From assembly GCA_016285645.1 (NCBI GenBank), contig JAEERC010000063.1, forward strand, positions 1 to 64,000: a DNA stretch of 64,000 bases, read 5' to 3'. The position numbers were made by a program, and so were the translations under genes. Each line of letters starts with the position of its first letter. The stretch's first letter is position 1. This document shows, one piece after another, positions 35,586 through 43,553 of this stretch. Origin of the DNA: Clostridiaceae bacterium. GTDB taxonomy: Bacteria; Bacillota; Clostridia; Oscillospirales; Acutalibacteraceae. A model generated the notes under the pieces. The model saw nothing but the letters and a program-made list of their open reading frames with translations, was not told where the DNA came from and made no database searches.

Positions 35586-36671
35586 ATGGATAAACTCAAA
35601 GTCGGCATTATCGGTTGCGGCGGAATTGCAAACGGCAAGCACATGCCCGCCATCGCAAAAATCAAGGAAGTTGAAATGGTTGCTTTCTGCGACATTATCG
35701 AGGAGAGAGCGATCGAAGCGGCAAAGAAATACGGCACCCCCGACGCGAAGGTTTACACGGATTACAAGGAACTCCTCAAGGATGAGAGCATAGCCACCGT
35801 GCACGTGTGCACACCGAACCGCTCTCACAGCTTTATCACAATCGACGCCCTCGAAGCGGGCAAGCACGTAATGTGCGAAAAGCCGATGGCTAAAACCTAC
35901 GCCGAGGCAAAGGCGATGTACGAGGCATCCGTGAGAACGGGCAAAAAACTCACAATCGGCTACCAGTCCAGATGGAGAGGCGATTCCCTCTATCTCAAGG
36001 AGTGCTGCGACAACGGAATGTTCGGCGAGATCTATTACGCAAGAGCGCTCGCCATCCGCCGCAGAGCCGTTCCCACCTGGGGCGTTTTCCTCAATGAATA
36101 CGAGCAGGGCGGCGGCCCGCTTATCGATATAGGCACACACGCTCTCGACCTCACTCTCTGGCTTATGGACAACTACAAGCCGAAGATGGTTGTAGGCACA
36201 AAATACAAAAAACTCGGCGACCAGAAAAACGCGGGCAATGCCTGGGGCGACTGGGACCCCGAAAAATACACGGTTGAGGATTCGGCTTTCGGTTTCGTCA
36301 TTATGGAAAACGGAGCCACCGTCAGCGTTGAGAGCAGCTGGGCTATCAACATTGCCGACCCCTGCGAGGCGTCAACGCTCATAGCGGGCGTAAACGGCGG
36401 CGCGGATATGCTCAAGGGTCTCCGTCTCAACTATGTAAAGAACGGCAGACAGGTTATTGAAACACCGAGTTTTGACGCGGGCGGAGTCGCCTTCTATGAG
36501 GGCTCGAGCGACGATCCCTCGGACCTCGAGTGCCACGCATTCTACGACGCGGTTATAAACGACACTCCCGTAAAGACAAAGCCCGAACAGGCAATGGTAG
36601 TCACTCAGATTCTTGAGGCGATTTACAAATCCGCCGAAACGGGCGCTCCCGTATATTTCAATGAAAACTGA
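35586..36671 (+). CDS. Gfo/Idh/MocA-family oxidoreductase (first copy)
   Basis: A 361-aa NAD(P)-dependent dehydrogenase. The Rossmann start is KVGIIGCGGIANGKHMPAI, followed by VHVCTPNRSHSFITIDALEAGKHVMCEKPM with the catalytic Lys of the EKP motif. The C-terminal sugar-binding fold includes GGGPLIDIGTHALDLTLWLM with the conserved Asp/His. Family members oxidise or reduce a hydroxyl of sugars, inositols or glycosides. AAGGAG lies 7 nt before the ATG. Eighteen bp separate it from a TIM-barrel isomerase, suggesting that the product passes to that enzyme. Confidence 0.9.
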   Translation: MDKLKVGIIGCGGIANGKHMPAIAKIKEVEMVAFCDIIEERAIEAAKKYGTPDAKVYTDYKELLKDESIATVHVCTPNRSHSFITIDALEAGKHVMCEKPMAKTYAEAKAMYEASVRTGKKLTIGYQSRWRGDSLYLKECCDNGMFGEIYYARALAIRRRAVPTWGVFLNEYEQGGGPLIDIGTHALDLTLWLMDNYKPKMVVGTKYKKLGDQKNAGNAWGDWDPEKYTVEDSAFGFVIMENGATVSVESSWAINIADPCEASTLIAGVNGGADMLKGLRLNYVKNGRQVIETPSFDAGGVAFYEGSSDDPSDLECHAFYDAVINDTPVKTKPEQAMVVTQILEAIYKSAETGAPVYFNEN

Positions 36672-36689
36672 CAGCGGGGGAGTGACAGT

Positions 36690-37412
36690 ATGAAAATTGC
36701 AGTTCAGCTCTATTCAATCCGTGACGGAATAAACAGCGGCGAGGATATGCTCGAAGCCCTCGGCAAGGTAAAAGCCCTCGGCTACGACGGCGTTGAGTTC
36801 GCGGGCTATTTCGGGCTTTCGGCCGAAACGCTCAGGGCACGCCTCGACGAGCTCGGTCTCAAGTGCGTGGGCAGCCATCTCGGGCTTGACGATTACAAAC
36901 CGGAAAATCTTGAAAAAACCTATGAGTTCGCCAAAACTCTCGGCACTCCTCAGATAGGCGTGGGCGGAGCGGCTCACGACACGGTTGAGGAATGTGAAGC
37001 GACAGGTTCCGTGCTCGGAGCGGCGGAAAAGGTTCTCGCCGAAAGAGGCATGAATGTCTATTATCACAACCACTCGGGCGAGTTCACCCCGCTTGAGGAC
37101 GGCAGAACAGCCACCGACATAATCAAGGGCTACTGCCACCTGCAGATAGACACCTACTGGAGTTTCCACGCCGGTATGGACAATTACAAGCTCATCACCG
37201 AGAACAAAGACAGAATCGTCTCCATTCACCTCAAAGACGGCGTTGACGGCACTCCCTGCGCCCTCGGCGAGGGGCAGAACAACATACCCGAGGTTATCCG
37301 CGCCGTTAAGGACTGCGGCATTGATTGGGTGGTTGTTGAGAACGACGACCCCGTGCCGGACGGCATCTCCGACATCGGCAGAAGCATAAAATATCTCAAA
37401 TCAATTATCTGA
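36690..37412 (+). CDS. Xylose-isomerase-like TIM-barrel (IolE/sugar epimerase-like)
   Basis: A 240-aa protein of the AP_endonuc_2 / sugar phosphate isomerase family. Signature segments are MKIAVQLYSIRD, KALGYDGVEFAGYFG, NVYYHNHSGEF, LQIDTYWSFHAG, VSIHLKDG and VVVENDDP, which carry the His/Asp/Glu ligands of the usual divalent-metal site. Relatives include IolE, IolI and lyases acting on oxidised sugars. It follows Gfo/Idh at 18 bp and precedes a second, larger TIM barrel by 12 bp. The exact reaction cannot be fixed from sequence. Confidence 0.85.
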   Translation: MKIAVQLYSIRDGINSGEDMLEALGKVKALGYDGVEFAGYFGLSAETLRARLDELGLKCVGSHLGLDDYKPENLEKTYEFAKTLGTPQIGVGGAAHDTVEECEATGSVLGAAEKVLAERGMNVYYHNHSGEFTPLEDGRTATDIIKGYCHLQIDTYWSFHAGMDNYKLITENKDRIVSIHLKDGVDGTPCALGEGQNNIPEVIRAVKDCGIDWVVVENDDPVPDGISDIGRSIKYLKSII

Positions 37413-37424
37413 GGAGGAAAGAAA

Positions 37425-38390
37425 ATGAAAATAGGCGTTTTTACAACTCTTCTCTCAAATCTTCCCTTTGAGGAAGCGCTCAAATACTTCAAGTCGCTCG
37501 ATATCGAAATGGTTGAAATCGGCTGCGGCGGCTACCCCGGCAACGCCCACGCCGACCCGGAAAGACTGCTCTCGGACTCGGGCGAGCTCGAGAACTTCAA
37601 ATCGCTCATCAAAAACTACGATGTTGAAATAAGCGCTCTCTCCTGCCACGGCAATCCCGTGCATCCGCAGAAGGATACGGCAAAGGAATTCGACACCGTA
37701 ATACGCAACACAATACTGCTTGCCGAAAAACTCGGCATTCATCAGATAAACACCTTCTCGGGCTGCCCCGGCGATTATGAGGGCGCGAAATATCCCAACT
37801 GGGTAACCTGCCCCTGGCCGGACGATTTCGGCAAAATACTCGACTGGCAGTGGAACGAGGTTCTTATTCCCTACTGGAAGGATACCGTCAAATTCGCGAA
37901 GGATCACGGCGTTGACAAAATCGCCTTCGAGCTTCACCCGGGCTTCTGCGTCTATAACACAGACAGTCTTCTTAAAATCCGCAACGCGGTCGGCCCCGAA
38001 ATCGGCGCGAACTTCGACCCGAGCCACCTTATCTGGCAGGGTATGGAGCCCGTAGCGGTTATCCGCGCTCTCGGCGACGCGATTTTCCACTTCCACGCGA
38101 AAGACACCAAGGTTGACAAATACAACACCGCGGTTAACGGCGTGCTGGATGTAAAACCCTATTCGGACGAAATCAACCGTTCCTGGATTTTCCGTTCGCT
38201 CGGCTACGGCAACGACTATTCATACTGGAAGGATATGATTTCGAATCTCCGCCTCGTCGGCTACGACTACGCTCTGAGCATCGAGCACGAGGATTCGCTT
38301 ATGAGCCAGGGCGAGGGCCTTGAAACAGCGGTCAAATTCCTAAAGGATGTCATTATAAGAGAAAGTCCCGCCGAAATGTGGTGGGCATAA
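37425..38390 (+). CDS. Xylose-isomerase-like TIM-barrel (second, DgpC/keto-glycoside-lyase-like)
   Basis: A 321-aa TIM barrel distinct from its neighbour. Strong segments are CHGNPVHPQKDTA, NTFSGCPGDYEGAKYPNWV, KIAFELHPGFCVYN, GANFDPSHLIWQGMEP, FHFHAKDTKVD and LSIEHEDSLMSQGEGLE, giving an intact Glu/Asp/His/Glu metal site. From memory this pattern belongs to the subfamily that includes the catalytic subunits of C-glycoside deglycosidases (DgpC/DfgA type) and 3-keto-glycoside-active enzymes; I have not verified this by alignment. No DUF6379 partner is visible nearby. GAGGAGG precedes the ATG. Confidence 0.8.
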   Translation: MKIGVFTTLLSNLPFEEALKYFKSLDIEMVEIGCGGYPGNAHADPERLLSDSGELENFKSLIKNYDVEISALSCHGNPVHPQKDTAKEFDTVIRNTILLAEKLGIHQINTFSGCPGDYEGAKYPNWVTCPWPDDFGKILDWQWNEVLIPYWKDTVKFAKDHGVDKIAFELHPGFCVYNTDSLLKIRNAVGPEIGANFDPSHLIWQGMEPVAVIRALGDAIFHFHAKDTKVDKYNTAVNGVLDVKPYSDEINRSWIFRSLGYGNDYSYWKDMISNLRLVGYDYALSIEHEDSLMSQGEGLETAVKFLKDVIIRESPAEMWWA

Positions 38391-38422
38391 ACACAAACAA
38401 TTATTATCAATAATAAAAAGGG

Positions 38423-38446
38423 CGGCACCGTCACAAGGCGGTGCCG
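38423..38446 (+). other. Intercistronic hairpin
   Basis: CGGCACCG, 8-nt loop, CGGTGCCG, followed by TTAA and not by a T run. It lies between the second TIM barrel and the second Gfo/Idh gene and may modulate expression or mRNA stability within the operon. Confidence 0.55.
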
Positions 38447-38459
38447 TTAAGGCGGAATT

Positions 38460-39521
38460 ATGGTTAACGGTAAACACGGATTCGCCGTGATCGGCTACGG
38501 CGGAATGGGAAGTTGGCATATAAGAAACGTAAAGGAGCACTTTCCCGACAGAGCCGAAATAATCGGCATTTACGACATTGACCCCGAAGCGCGCAGAAGG
38601 GCTGAGGAGGACGGTATAAAGGCGTTTTCAAGCAGGGAGGAACTCCTTGCAGACGAACGCATTGACCTTGTTACAATAGCGACTCCCAACGATGTTCACA
38701 AGGAGATCGCGATTGCCGCCCTCGACGCGGGCAAAAATGTCATTTCGGAAAAGCCCGTGACATTGAGCATCCCCGACTATGAGGAGATGGTCGCCGCGGC
38801 GAAAAGGAACGGAAAACTGTTCACAACCCATCAGAACAGGCGATGGGATCCGGATTATCTCATAGTGCGCAAACTGATTGACGACAACACTCTCGGCAGC
38901 GTTTTCCGCATTGAGCACCGCGTTCAGGGCTCAAGGGGAGTGCCGGGCGACTGGCGCAACCAGAAGGAGCACGGCGGCGGAATGGTGCTGGACTGGGGCG
39001 TGCATCTTCTGGACCAGATGCTTCAGATGACTTATCCGCACAAAATAGTTTCGGTCTATAACGAACTGACCTATGTAACGAACGAAAACTGCGATGACGG
39101 CTTCAGAGCCACCGTGATTTTTGACAACGGCCTTTCGTTCTATGTTGAGGTCACAACAAGCAATTTCATTGAACTGCCTCTCTGGTATGTGCTGGGCGAA
39201 AACGGCACGGCTGTTATCAGAAACTGGGATAATGAAGGCGAGGTTGTCAAGGTATCCGACTGGGAGAACCGCGACGCCGTTCCGATTCAGGCGGGCGTGG
39301 GCATTACAAAAACAATGGCTCCCCGCACGGATGAAACAATAAAGCGCTATCCTCTGCCCGAAGCGCAGGGCAAGTGGGAGGAATACTACGCGAACATCTT
39401 TGATACGCTCGAGGGCAAGGCGCAGCAGATTGTAACGCACGACCAGCAGAGACGCCTTCTCAGACTCATTGACGCCCTCTTCCTCTCCGCAAAGGAAAAC
39501 CGCGTGGTTTCATTTGAATAA
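38460..39521 (+). CDS. Gfo/Idh/MocA-family oxidoreductase (second copy)
   Basis: A 353-aa paralogue only distantly like the first copy. The Rossmann segment is GFAVIGYGGMGSWHIRNV, then VTIATPNDVHKEIAIAALDAGKNVISEKPV with the EKP Lys. The active-site region is HGGGMVLDWGVHLLDQMLQM, with Trp before Gly where the first copy has IDIGTH. This Asp-Trp-Gly form is common among enzymes that oxidise glycosides at C3. AAGGCGG lies about 8 nt before ATG 38460. It closes the operon before a strong terminator. Confidence 0.88.
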   Translation: MVNGKHGFAVIGYGGMGSWHIRNVKEHFPDRAEIIGIYDIDPEARRRAEEDGIKAFSSREELLADERIDLVTIATPNDVHKEIAIAALDAGKNVISEKPVTLSIPDYEEMVAAAKRNGKLFTTHQNRRWDPDYLIVRKLIDDNTLGSVFRIEHRVQGSRGVPGDWRNQKEHGGGMVLDWGVHLLDQMLQMTYPHKIVSVYNELTYVTNENCDDGFRATVIFDNGLSFYVEVTTSNFIELPLWYVLGENGTAVIRNWDNEGEVVKVSDWENRDAVPIQAGVGITKTMAPRTDETIKRYPLPEAQGKWEEYYANIFDTLEGKAQQIVTHDQQRRLLRLIDALFLSAKENRVVSFE

Positions 39522-39524
39522 AAC

Positions 39525-39555
39525 AAAACGCTCTCCCTGCGGAGAGCGTTCTTTT
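39525..39555. terminator. Bidirectional terminator at the operon end
   Basis: AAAACGCTCTCC, loop CTGC, GGAGAGCGTT, then CTTTTA. It also serves the convergent PHP gene, whose stop codon overlaps the T run. Confidence 0.9.
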
Positions 39556-40411
39556 ATTTCTTCGCCGCTGCCGCGGCTTTCTTCTTCATTTTTGATTTGT
39601 AACTCATAAGCGCTTTCAGGTCGGCGTCGGAGGTCTGTATATCGCCTATGCTTATGGGCGTGTCGGAATACATTCCCCTGAATTCCGTGCCGCTTATTGA
39701 AAGCAGCTTCTTCTTTTTCGCTATTTCGGCAAGGGCTTCAACCTGCTCCTCGGTGTGGGACGGATGCCTTACCTCAATGCCGTCAAGCCCCGCCTTGCAA
39801 AGGTCGTCTATAAGCTCGTAATCGTCGCCGGGCTTCGCGAGAACGGCAATGCCGCCCGCCTCGTGAACAGCGGCTATAACCGAAGCGGGGTCGTCGAACT
39901 TAGGCGTGACGATTATATTCGACTTGCTTTCGGGATTGAAAAGTTCATTGTAAACCTCGCCGTGAATGCCGTCCGCTATGCCGCATTCCATAAGGGCGTG
40001 CATAATGTGCGCCTCGAAAATAGCCGTGGCGCCGGTGGCGCATTTCACCACGAGTTCGGTGGTGATGGGGAATTTCTGGGCTGCCTTGAGCACCATGAAC
40101 TGCGACGCTTTTTTGCGCGCGAGCATATTCCTGCGGCAGAGGCCTTCAAGGCGGTCGGGGCTGTCGCTGAGATAGCAAAGTATGCTTATCGTTCTGCCCG
40201 TTTTGGGATGGGTGCTTGAAAGTTCAACGCCGGGAATGACCGTAATGCCTTTGCGCTCGCCGATAATTTTCGCGCGAACGGTGCCGGCCTGACAGTCCTG
40301 ATCCGTTATTGCAATGGTGTCAACCCCGCGCTTTGAGGCAAGCACGAGAAGGTCGTCAATACCCATTGAACTGTTTGATAATTTAGTGTGGCAGTGAAGA
40401 TCTGCGCTCAT
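39554..40411 (-). CDS. Cytoplasmic PHP-domain phosphoesterase (YciV/RNase AM-like)
   Basis: A 285-aa protein without signal peptide. PHP motifs are ADLHCHTKLSNSSM, VDTIAITDQDC, VIPGVELSS, IAVLAKPGD and GIEVRHPSHTEEQ. The size and order fit the 3',5'-nucleoside bisphosphate phosphatase / oligonucleotide-processing branch. The normal final metal-ligand motif (GSDxH) is replaced by ISGTEFRG, so the metal site may differ. The C-terminus is basic (KSKMKKKAAAAAKK) and might contact nucleic acid. It is convergent with the Gfo operon and apparently monocistronic. The substrate is inferred from the family only. Confidence 0.8.
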   Translation of the reverse strand: MSADLHCHTKLSNSSMGIDDLLVLASKRGVDTIAITDQDCQAGTVRAKIIGERKGITVIPGVELSSTHPKTGRTISILCYLSDSPDRLEGLCRRNMLARKKASQFMVLKAAQKFPITTELVVKCATGATAIFEAHIMHALMECGIADGIHGEVYNELFNPESKSNIIVTPKFDDPASVIAAVHEAGGIAVLAKPGDDYELIDDLCKAGLDGIEVRHPSHTEEQVEALAEIAKKKKLLSISGTEFRGMYSDTPISIGDIQTSDADLKALMSYKSKMKKKAAAAAKK

Positions 40412-40493
40412 AGACCATTATCCCCCAATGATAAGCATAAACACATTATAAACTCAAAAAAATGATTTTTCAAGTATTTTTTTGAAAAAAATC

Positions 40494-40522
40494 TTGACAA
40501 ATTGAATATGGTTAATTATTAT
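40494..40522 (+). promoter_or_regulatory. Strong promoter with no immediate ORF
   Basis: TTGACA, 17-bp spacer, TATTAT, facing right. The next start codon is about 170 nt away at 40700, and a second promoter precedes it. The stretch 40525-40600 contains no ORF. It may drive a long leader or a small RNA. Confidence 0.7.
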
Positions 40523-40601
40523 AAACATTTATACCGTTTTCAGCCCTGAAGATCCTACCCCGATTTTTCCGCCTCAGAATTATACAAATACTATATTTTG
40601 T

Positions 40602-40642
40602 GTCAAAATTGTTACAATATATTTAAATGTTGTGATTTTGAC
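40602..40642. promoter_or_regulatory. Inverted repeat next to the CAP-protein promoter
   Basis: GTCAAAAT at 40602 is mirrored by ATTTTGAC at 40635-40642, immediately before the -35 box. It could be an operator or the end of a transcript from the 40494 promoter. Confidence 0.5.
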
Positions 40643-40670
40643 TTGAAAACTCAAAATTAAATGATATAAT
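40643..40670 (+). promoter_or_regulatory. Proximal promoter of the CAP protein
   Basis: TTGAAA, 16-bp spacer, TATAAT, about 30 bp before the start codon. Confidence 0.75.
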
Positions 40671-40699
40671 TACTTTGATTGAAAAAGGCGGTGAACAAA

Positions 40700-41572
40700 G
40701 TGAGTAAAAACAAGTTAGGCATAGACAAAAAAGACATAGGCACGATTATTGTCGCGTCTGTGGCGCTTGCCCTTGTTGTTTTCGCCTTTATCAAAATGTT
40801 CACCGGCAGGAACTCAAAACTCGAAAGCGAAGCCATCAGAACCACGGTTCACGTTTACAGTGAGGTGAACGAGGCAGGCGAAATCGTGTTTTACACAATG
40901 ATTGAGGAATATACCGACTCGGGTCTTCACGCGAGCGTCAGCTACAAGCCCAGGACAACAACCGCTCCCTCAACCGAGGAAACATCAGGCGAAATTGACG
41001 GCACTGTGGTTTTCGTAACGGATGAAAACGGCGAGGGCGTAACGGATGAAAACGGTCAGCCCGTAACGGTTATAGAAACAACAGCCCCTCCCGCAACGAG
41101 GATTGTTCCCGTAACGGATGAAAACGGCAAGATTGTAACCACACCGGACGGTCTTCCCGCCACCGAAGCGGTCACGGTTACCGAAACAACAACCGAAACA
41201 ACCACAAAGGATATCTGGAGCGAGGAATCCACAACAAAAAGAATAAACATCCCCGGCGATTACACGAGCGAGACGGGCACGGCTTCAACCGTGGTCAGCG
41301 AAATAAACAGGGAGAGAACCGAAAACGGGCTTTCGCCGCTTTCAAACGACGGTTCCCTCAACACTATGGCGAGAGCGTACAGTCTTGCCAAAGCGATGCA
41401 CACAAATCCCACCTCGGGCGCCACATATTACGCGAAAACCTCCGGCGGCGGCTCGACCATTTACAACGGGGTTATTTCCAACACCTCGGCTACATCGGGC
41501 GATTACTCGAGCATAGGCGTGGGCATTATAAAATACAAAGGCGAGTATTACACTACGGTAATCCTTTCCTGA
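40700..41572 (+). CDS. Membrane-anchored CAP/SCP-domain protein
   Basis: A 290-aa protein. I favour GTG 40700 (AAGGCGGTG about 7 nt upstream) over TTG 40679. TM helix IIVASVALALVVFAFIKMF lies at about 14-32. Residues 85-190 form a Thr/Glu/Pro linker with three VTDENG units and TTETTTETTTK. The C-terminal 95 residues (VVSEINRERTENGLSPLSNDGSLNTMARAYSLA ... YSSIGVGIIKYKGEYYTTVILS) fit a CAP (Cys-rich secretory/PR-1-like) fold, though the usual paired catalytic-like His are not obvious. CAP proteins in bacteria are extracellular and of uncertain function. Confidence 0.75.
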   Translation: MSKNKLGIDKKDIGTIIVASVALALVVFAFIKMFTGRNSKLESEAIRTTVHVYSEVNEAGEIVFYTMIEEYTDSGLHASVSYKPRTTTAPSTEETSGEIDGTVVFVTDENGEGVTDENGQPVTVIETTAPPATRIVPVTDENGKIVTTPDGLPATEAVTVTETTTETTTKDIWSEESTTKRINIPGDYTSETGTASTVVSEINRERTENGLSPLSNDGSLNTMARAYSLAKAMHTNPTSGATYYAKTSGGGSTIYNGVISNTSATSGDYSSIGVGIIKYKGEYYTTVILS

Positions 41573-41583
41573 ACGCAGCAAAA

Positions 41584-41614
41584 AAGAGCTGCCCGCGGGC
41601 AGCTCTTGATTTTT
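41584..41614 (+). terminator. Terminator of the CAP gene
   Basis: AAGAGCTGCCC, GC, GGGCAGCTCTT, then GATTTTT. It also lies just past the stop of the convergent XRE gene. Confidence 0.9.
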
Positions 41615-41622
41615 GACTGTTG

Positions 41623-42234
41623 TCAATCTTCATTAAACGGCAGTGAGGAAAAACTGCTTCTGAGCAGTTCCCTGACCGCCTGCGCGATTGTCTCTATGCA
41701 GGGGGGAACATCCTTCCACTTTTTGGCGGGTGAGCCGCCTTTTATTCCCGCGGCGTACTGCGCCGAAGCGGCGGCAACGGAGTCAAGATAAAACTCCGAA
41801 TACGGCTTTGACCCCGCGCAAGCCCATTTTTCGGGCAGAGCGCCCGCTTTTATCCCGAGCAGAATGCATCTGTAAATTTCGGCGGCAATAACAAGGTTGA
41901 GGCGTTCGTCCGCCCCGCCGTCAAGCATCTCCTTGATGGCTATGCAGGCGCGTTCGAGAGTCTCGGTTGAAAGCTCGCTGTCGCCCGACACCGCCTTATG
42001 GATGTCAAGACCTACCTCGCCCGTGCGCTCCTCTGTGCGGCCGAGAAGATAGTCGCACGAAACGCCGTAAAAATCCGCCGCCTTAACGAGAAATTCCCTG
42101 TTGCACTCGCGAATACCCTTTTCATAGTGCGAGAGCAGCGCCTGTGAAATGCCCAGACTCTTCGCGGCGTTTTTCTGGGTTATATGTTTTTCCTTACGCA
42201 ACTCGCTGAGAGTCACGGAAAATGATTTTTCCAA
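41623..42234 (-). CDS. XRE-family transcriptional regulator
   Basis: A 203-aa protein from a TTG start (42234) with GGAGG 8 nt upstream. The N-terminal HTH (1-70) reads LSELRKEKHITQKNAAKSLGISQALLSHYEKGIRE and is followed by FLVKAADFYGVSCDYLLG, the classic Cro/CI extension. Residues 70-203 form an unassigned helical domain (LERACIAIKEMLDGGADERLNLVIAAEIYRCILLG) that may oligomerise or sense a ligand. Two palindromes in its own upstream region suggest autoregulation. Confidence 0.88.
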   Translation of the reverse strand: MEKSFSVTLSELRKEKHITQKNAAKSLGISQALLSHYEKGIRECNREFLVKAADFYGVSCDYLLGRTEERTGEVGLDIHKAVSGDSELSTETLERACIAIKEMLDGGADERLNLVIAAEIYRCILLGIKAGALPEKWACAGSKPYSEFYLDSVAAASAQYAAGIKGGSPAKKWKDVPPCIETIAQAVRELLRSSFSSLPFNED

Positions 42235-42258
42235 TTTCAGGACCTCCGAAAAAGATGA

Positions 42259-42318
42259 TTATACTTTTTGTATAACCTTGGAATGGTAATTATACAGCAG
42301 ATAATACAATTTGTATAT
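42259..42318. promoter_or_regulatory. Two palindromic operators around the XRE promoter
   Basis: Operator 1 is TTATACTTTTTGTATAA (42259-42275). Operator 2 is TAATACAATTTGTATAT (42302-42318). Both share ATAC-N5-GTAT. A minus-strand TATAAT (-10) lies between them at 42289-42294, and operator 2 covers the -35 position. This placement suggests that the XRE protein represses itself and perhaps the divergent phosphatase. Confidence 0.7.
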
Positions 42319-42368
42319 AGTTATTTCGCACAAAGAAACAAAAATTTTTCAGTTAATATGGTGATTTT

Positions 42369-42992
42369 ATGAGAAGTTTCGACATTTATTTAATCCGCCA
42401 CGGCATGACAAAGGGCAATGAGGACGGCAGATACATCGGGCACACCGACCTTCCGCTGAGCGATGAGGGCAAAAGCGAAATCGGTCGCCTTTATGAGGAT
42501 AAGGTCTATCCGTGGGTTGACGCCGTTTTGTCAAGCCCGCTCAAAAGATGCACCGAAACGGCAAAGATGCTTTTCCCCGAAAAGGAGCCGCTTATTATCG
42601 ACGGGCTTATCGAGTGCAATTTCGGCGAGTTTGAAAACAAAACCGCCGAGGATCTCAAGGATAACGAAACCTTCGCTAAATGGCTCGCGGGCGATCCCGA
42701 AACCGTGCCGGAATACGGCGAGAGCGGTGACAGATTCGCGGCGAGAGTCTGCCTTGCGTTTGAGAAAATCGTTGACGGCATTCTGAAAACCGGAACGCAG
42801 AGCACGGCTGTTGTGACCCACGGCGGCGTGATTATGGCGATACTTGAGGCGTACGGCATCCCCGAACTTCCCGCGCACAAATGGCGCAGCGAGTGCGGCT
42901 GCGGCTTCGCCCTGAGAGTGGACACGAGAATGTGGATGACCGACCGACGCATCGAGGTTTACAGCACCTTCCCGTTCGAAAAGGCGGAGTAA
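42369..42992 (+). CDS. Histidine phosphatase (phosphoglycerate mutase-like)
   Basis: A 207-aa branch-1 histidine phosphatase. The phospho-accepting His is in YLIRHGMTKGNEDGRYIGHTDLPLS. SSPLKRCTETAKMLF carries the second Arg, EFGEFE-like CNFGEFENKTAEDL carries the acid residue, and VVTHGGVIMAIL has the second His. The GRYIGHTDLPLS spacing is like CobC/alpha-ribazole phosphatases, but no cobalamin genes are nearby, so the substrate stays open. It is divergent from the XRE regulator with two operators between them. Confidence 0.88.
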   Translation: MRSFDIYLIRHGMTKGNEDGRYIGHTDLPLSDEGKSEIGRLYEDKVYPWVDAVLSSPLKRCTETAKMLFPEKEPLIIDGLIECNFGEFENKTAEDLKDNETFAKWLAGDPETVPEYGESGDRFAARVCLAFEKIVDGILKTGTQSTAVVTHGGVIMAILEAYGIPELPAHKWRSECGCGFALRVDTRMWMTDRRIEVYSTFPFEKAE

Positions 42993-43017
42993 AACAATGA
43001 CGACCATTACCATTATT

Positions 43018-43056
43018 CACGGGTCTGCCGGACGGCAGACCCGTGGTGTTTTTTTA
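43018..43056 (+). terminator. Terminator after the histidine phosphatase
   Basis: CACGGGTCTGCCG, GA, CGGCAGACCCGTG: a perfect 13-bp stem followed by GTGTTTTTTT. Confidence 0.95.
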
Positions 43057-43400
43057 TTGTGCAGAACGCCGGACGGCGTTCCCTACGGCGGCACGGAAGA
43101 ATCCGTGCCCTGCATTCTATGTGTAGTTTGCGGTGACTTAGCGGGCGACAGGTTGTCGCCCCTACGGCGTAAACTGAATATGCAGTCAACGGCGGGATGA
43201 GGGTGCGGGTCTCCGGTGGATACCTCTGCCGCAGGCAGAAGCACCGAACGAGCCGGCAGGCGAGACTATCCCGCCCTACGGTAAAACAATTATTTAAACG
43301 TTTTAGCCCTCTCCGGGAACGGGGGCGAAGCGCCGAAGCGAGCAAGGCGACATTTGTTTGCGAGGGGAAGGCGCCCCGAAGGGGCGGGTGTGGCGAATAC
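43057..43400. repeat. Non-coding array of GC-rich inverted repeats
   Basis: No credible gene lies in the 561 bp between the phosphatase and the DUF134 gene. Elements seen: GGGCGACAGGTTGTCGCCC followed by CTACGG (43142-43165); GGCGGGAT at about 43190 mirrored by ATCCCGCC-CTACGG at about 43277; CTCTGCCGCAGGCAGAAG; GCGCCCC-gaa-GGGGCG (43371-43386). The repeated CTACGG after each hairpin suggests copies of related intergenic elements. The track ORFs here (43197..43454 and others) translate the repeats and lack ribosome binding sites. Confidence 0.6.
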
Positions 43401-43487
43401 CGTCATATTTTCCCCGTTATTTTCCACATAAAAATCACGCTTTTCGGGGGATGAATAATAACTATCGACAAAGTTTGAAAAGAGTTA

Positions 43488-43515
43488 TTGACTTATGTCA
43501 GAAACTATGTATAAT
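43488..43515 (+). promoter_or_regulatory. Promoter of the DUF134-pflB-pflA operon
   Basis: TTGACT, 16-bp spacer, TATAAT, about 40 bp before the GTG start of the DUF134 gene. Confidence 0.8.
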
Positions 43516-43553
43516 AGATATTGTAGATAATAAGGATGAAGGGGGAATATATA

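Noticed and set aside
43197-43454. 85-aa ORF in the repeat-rich gap
   Set aside because: It translates inverted repeats, has an Arg/Gly-rich composition and no ribosome binding site.
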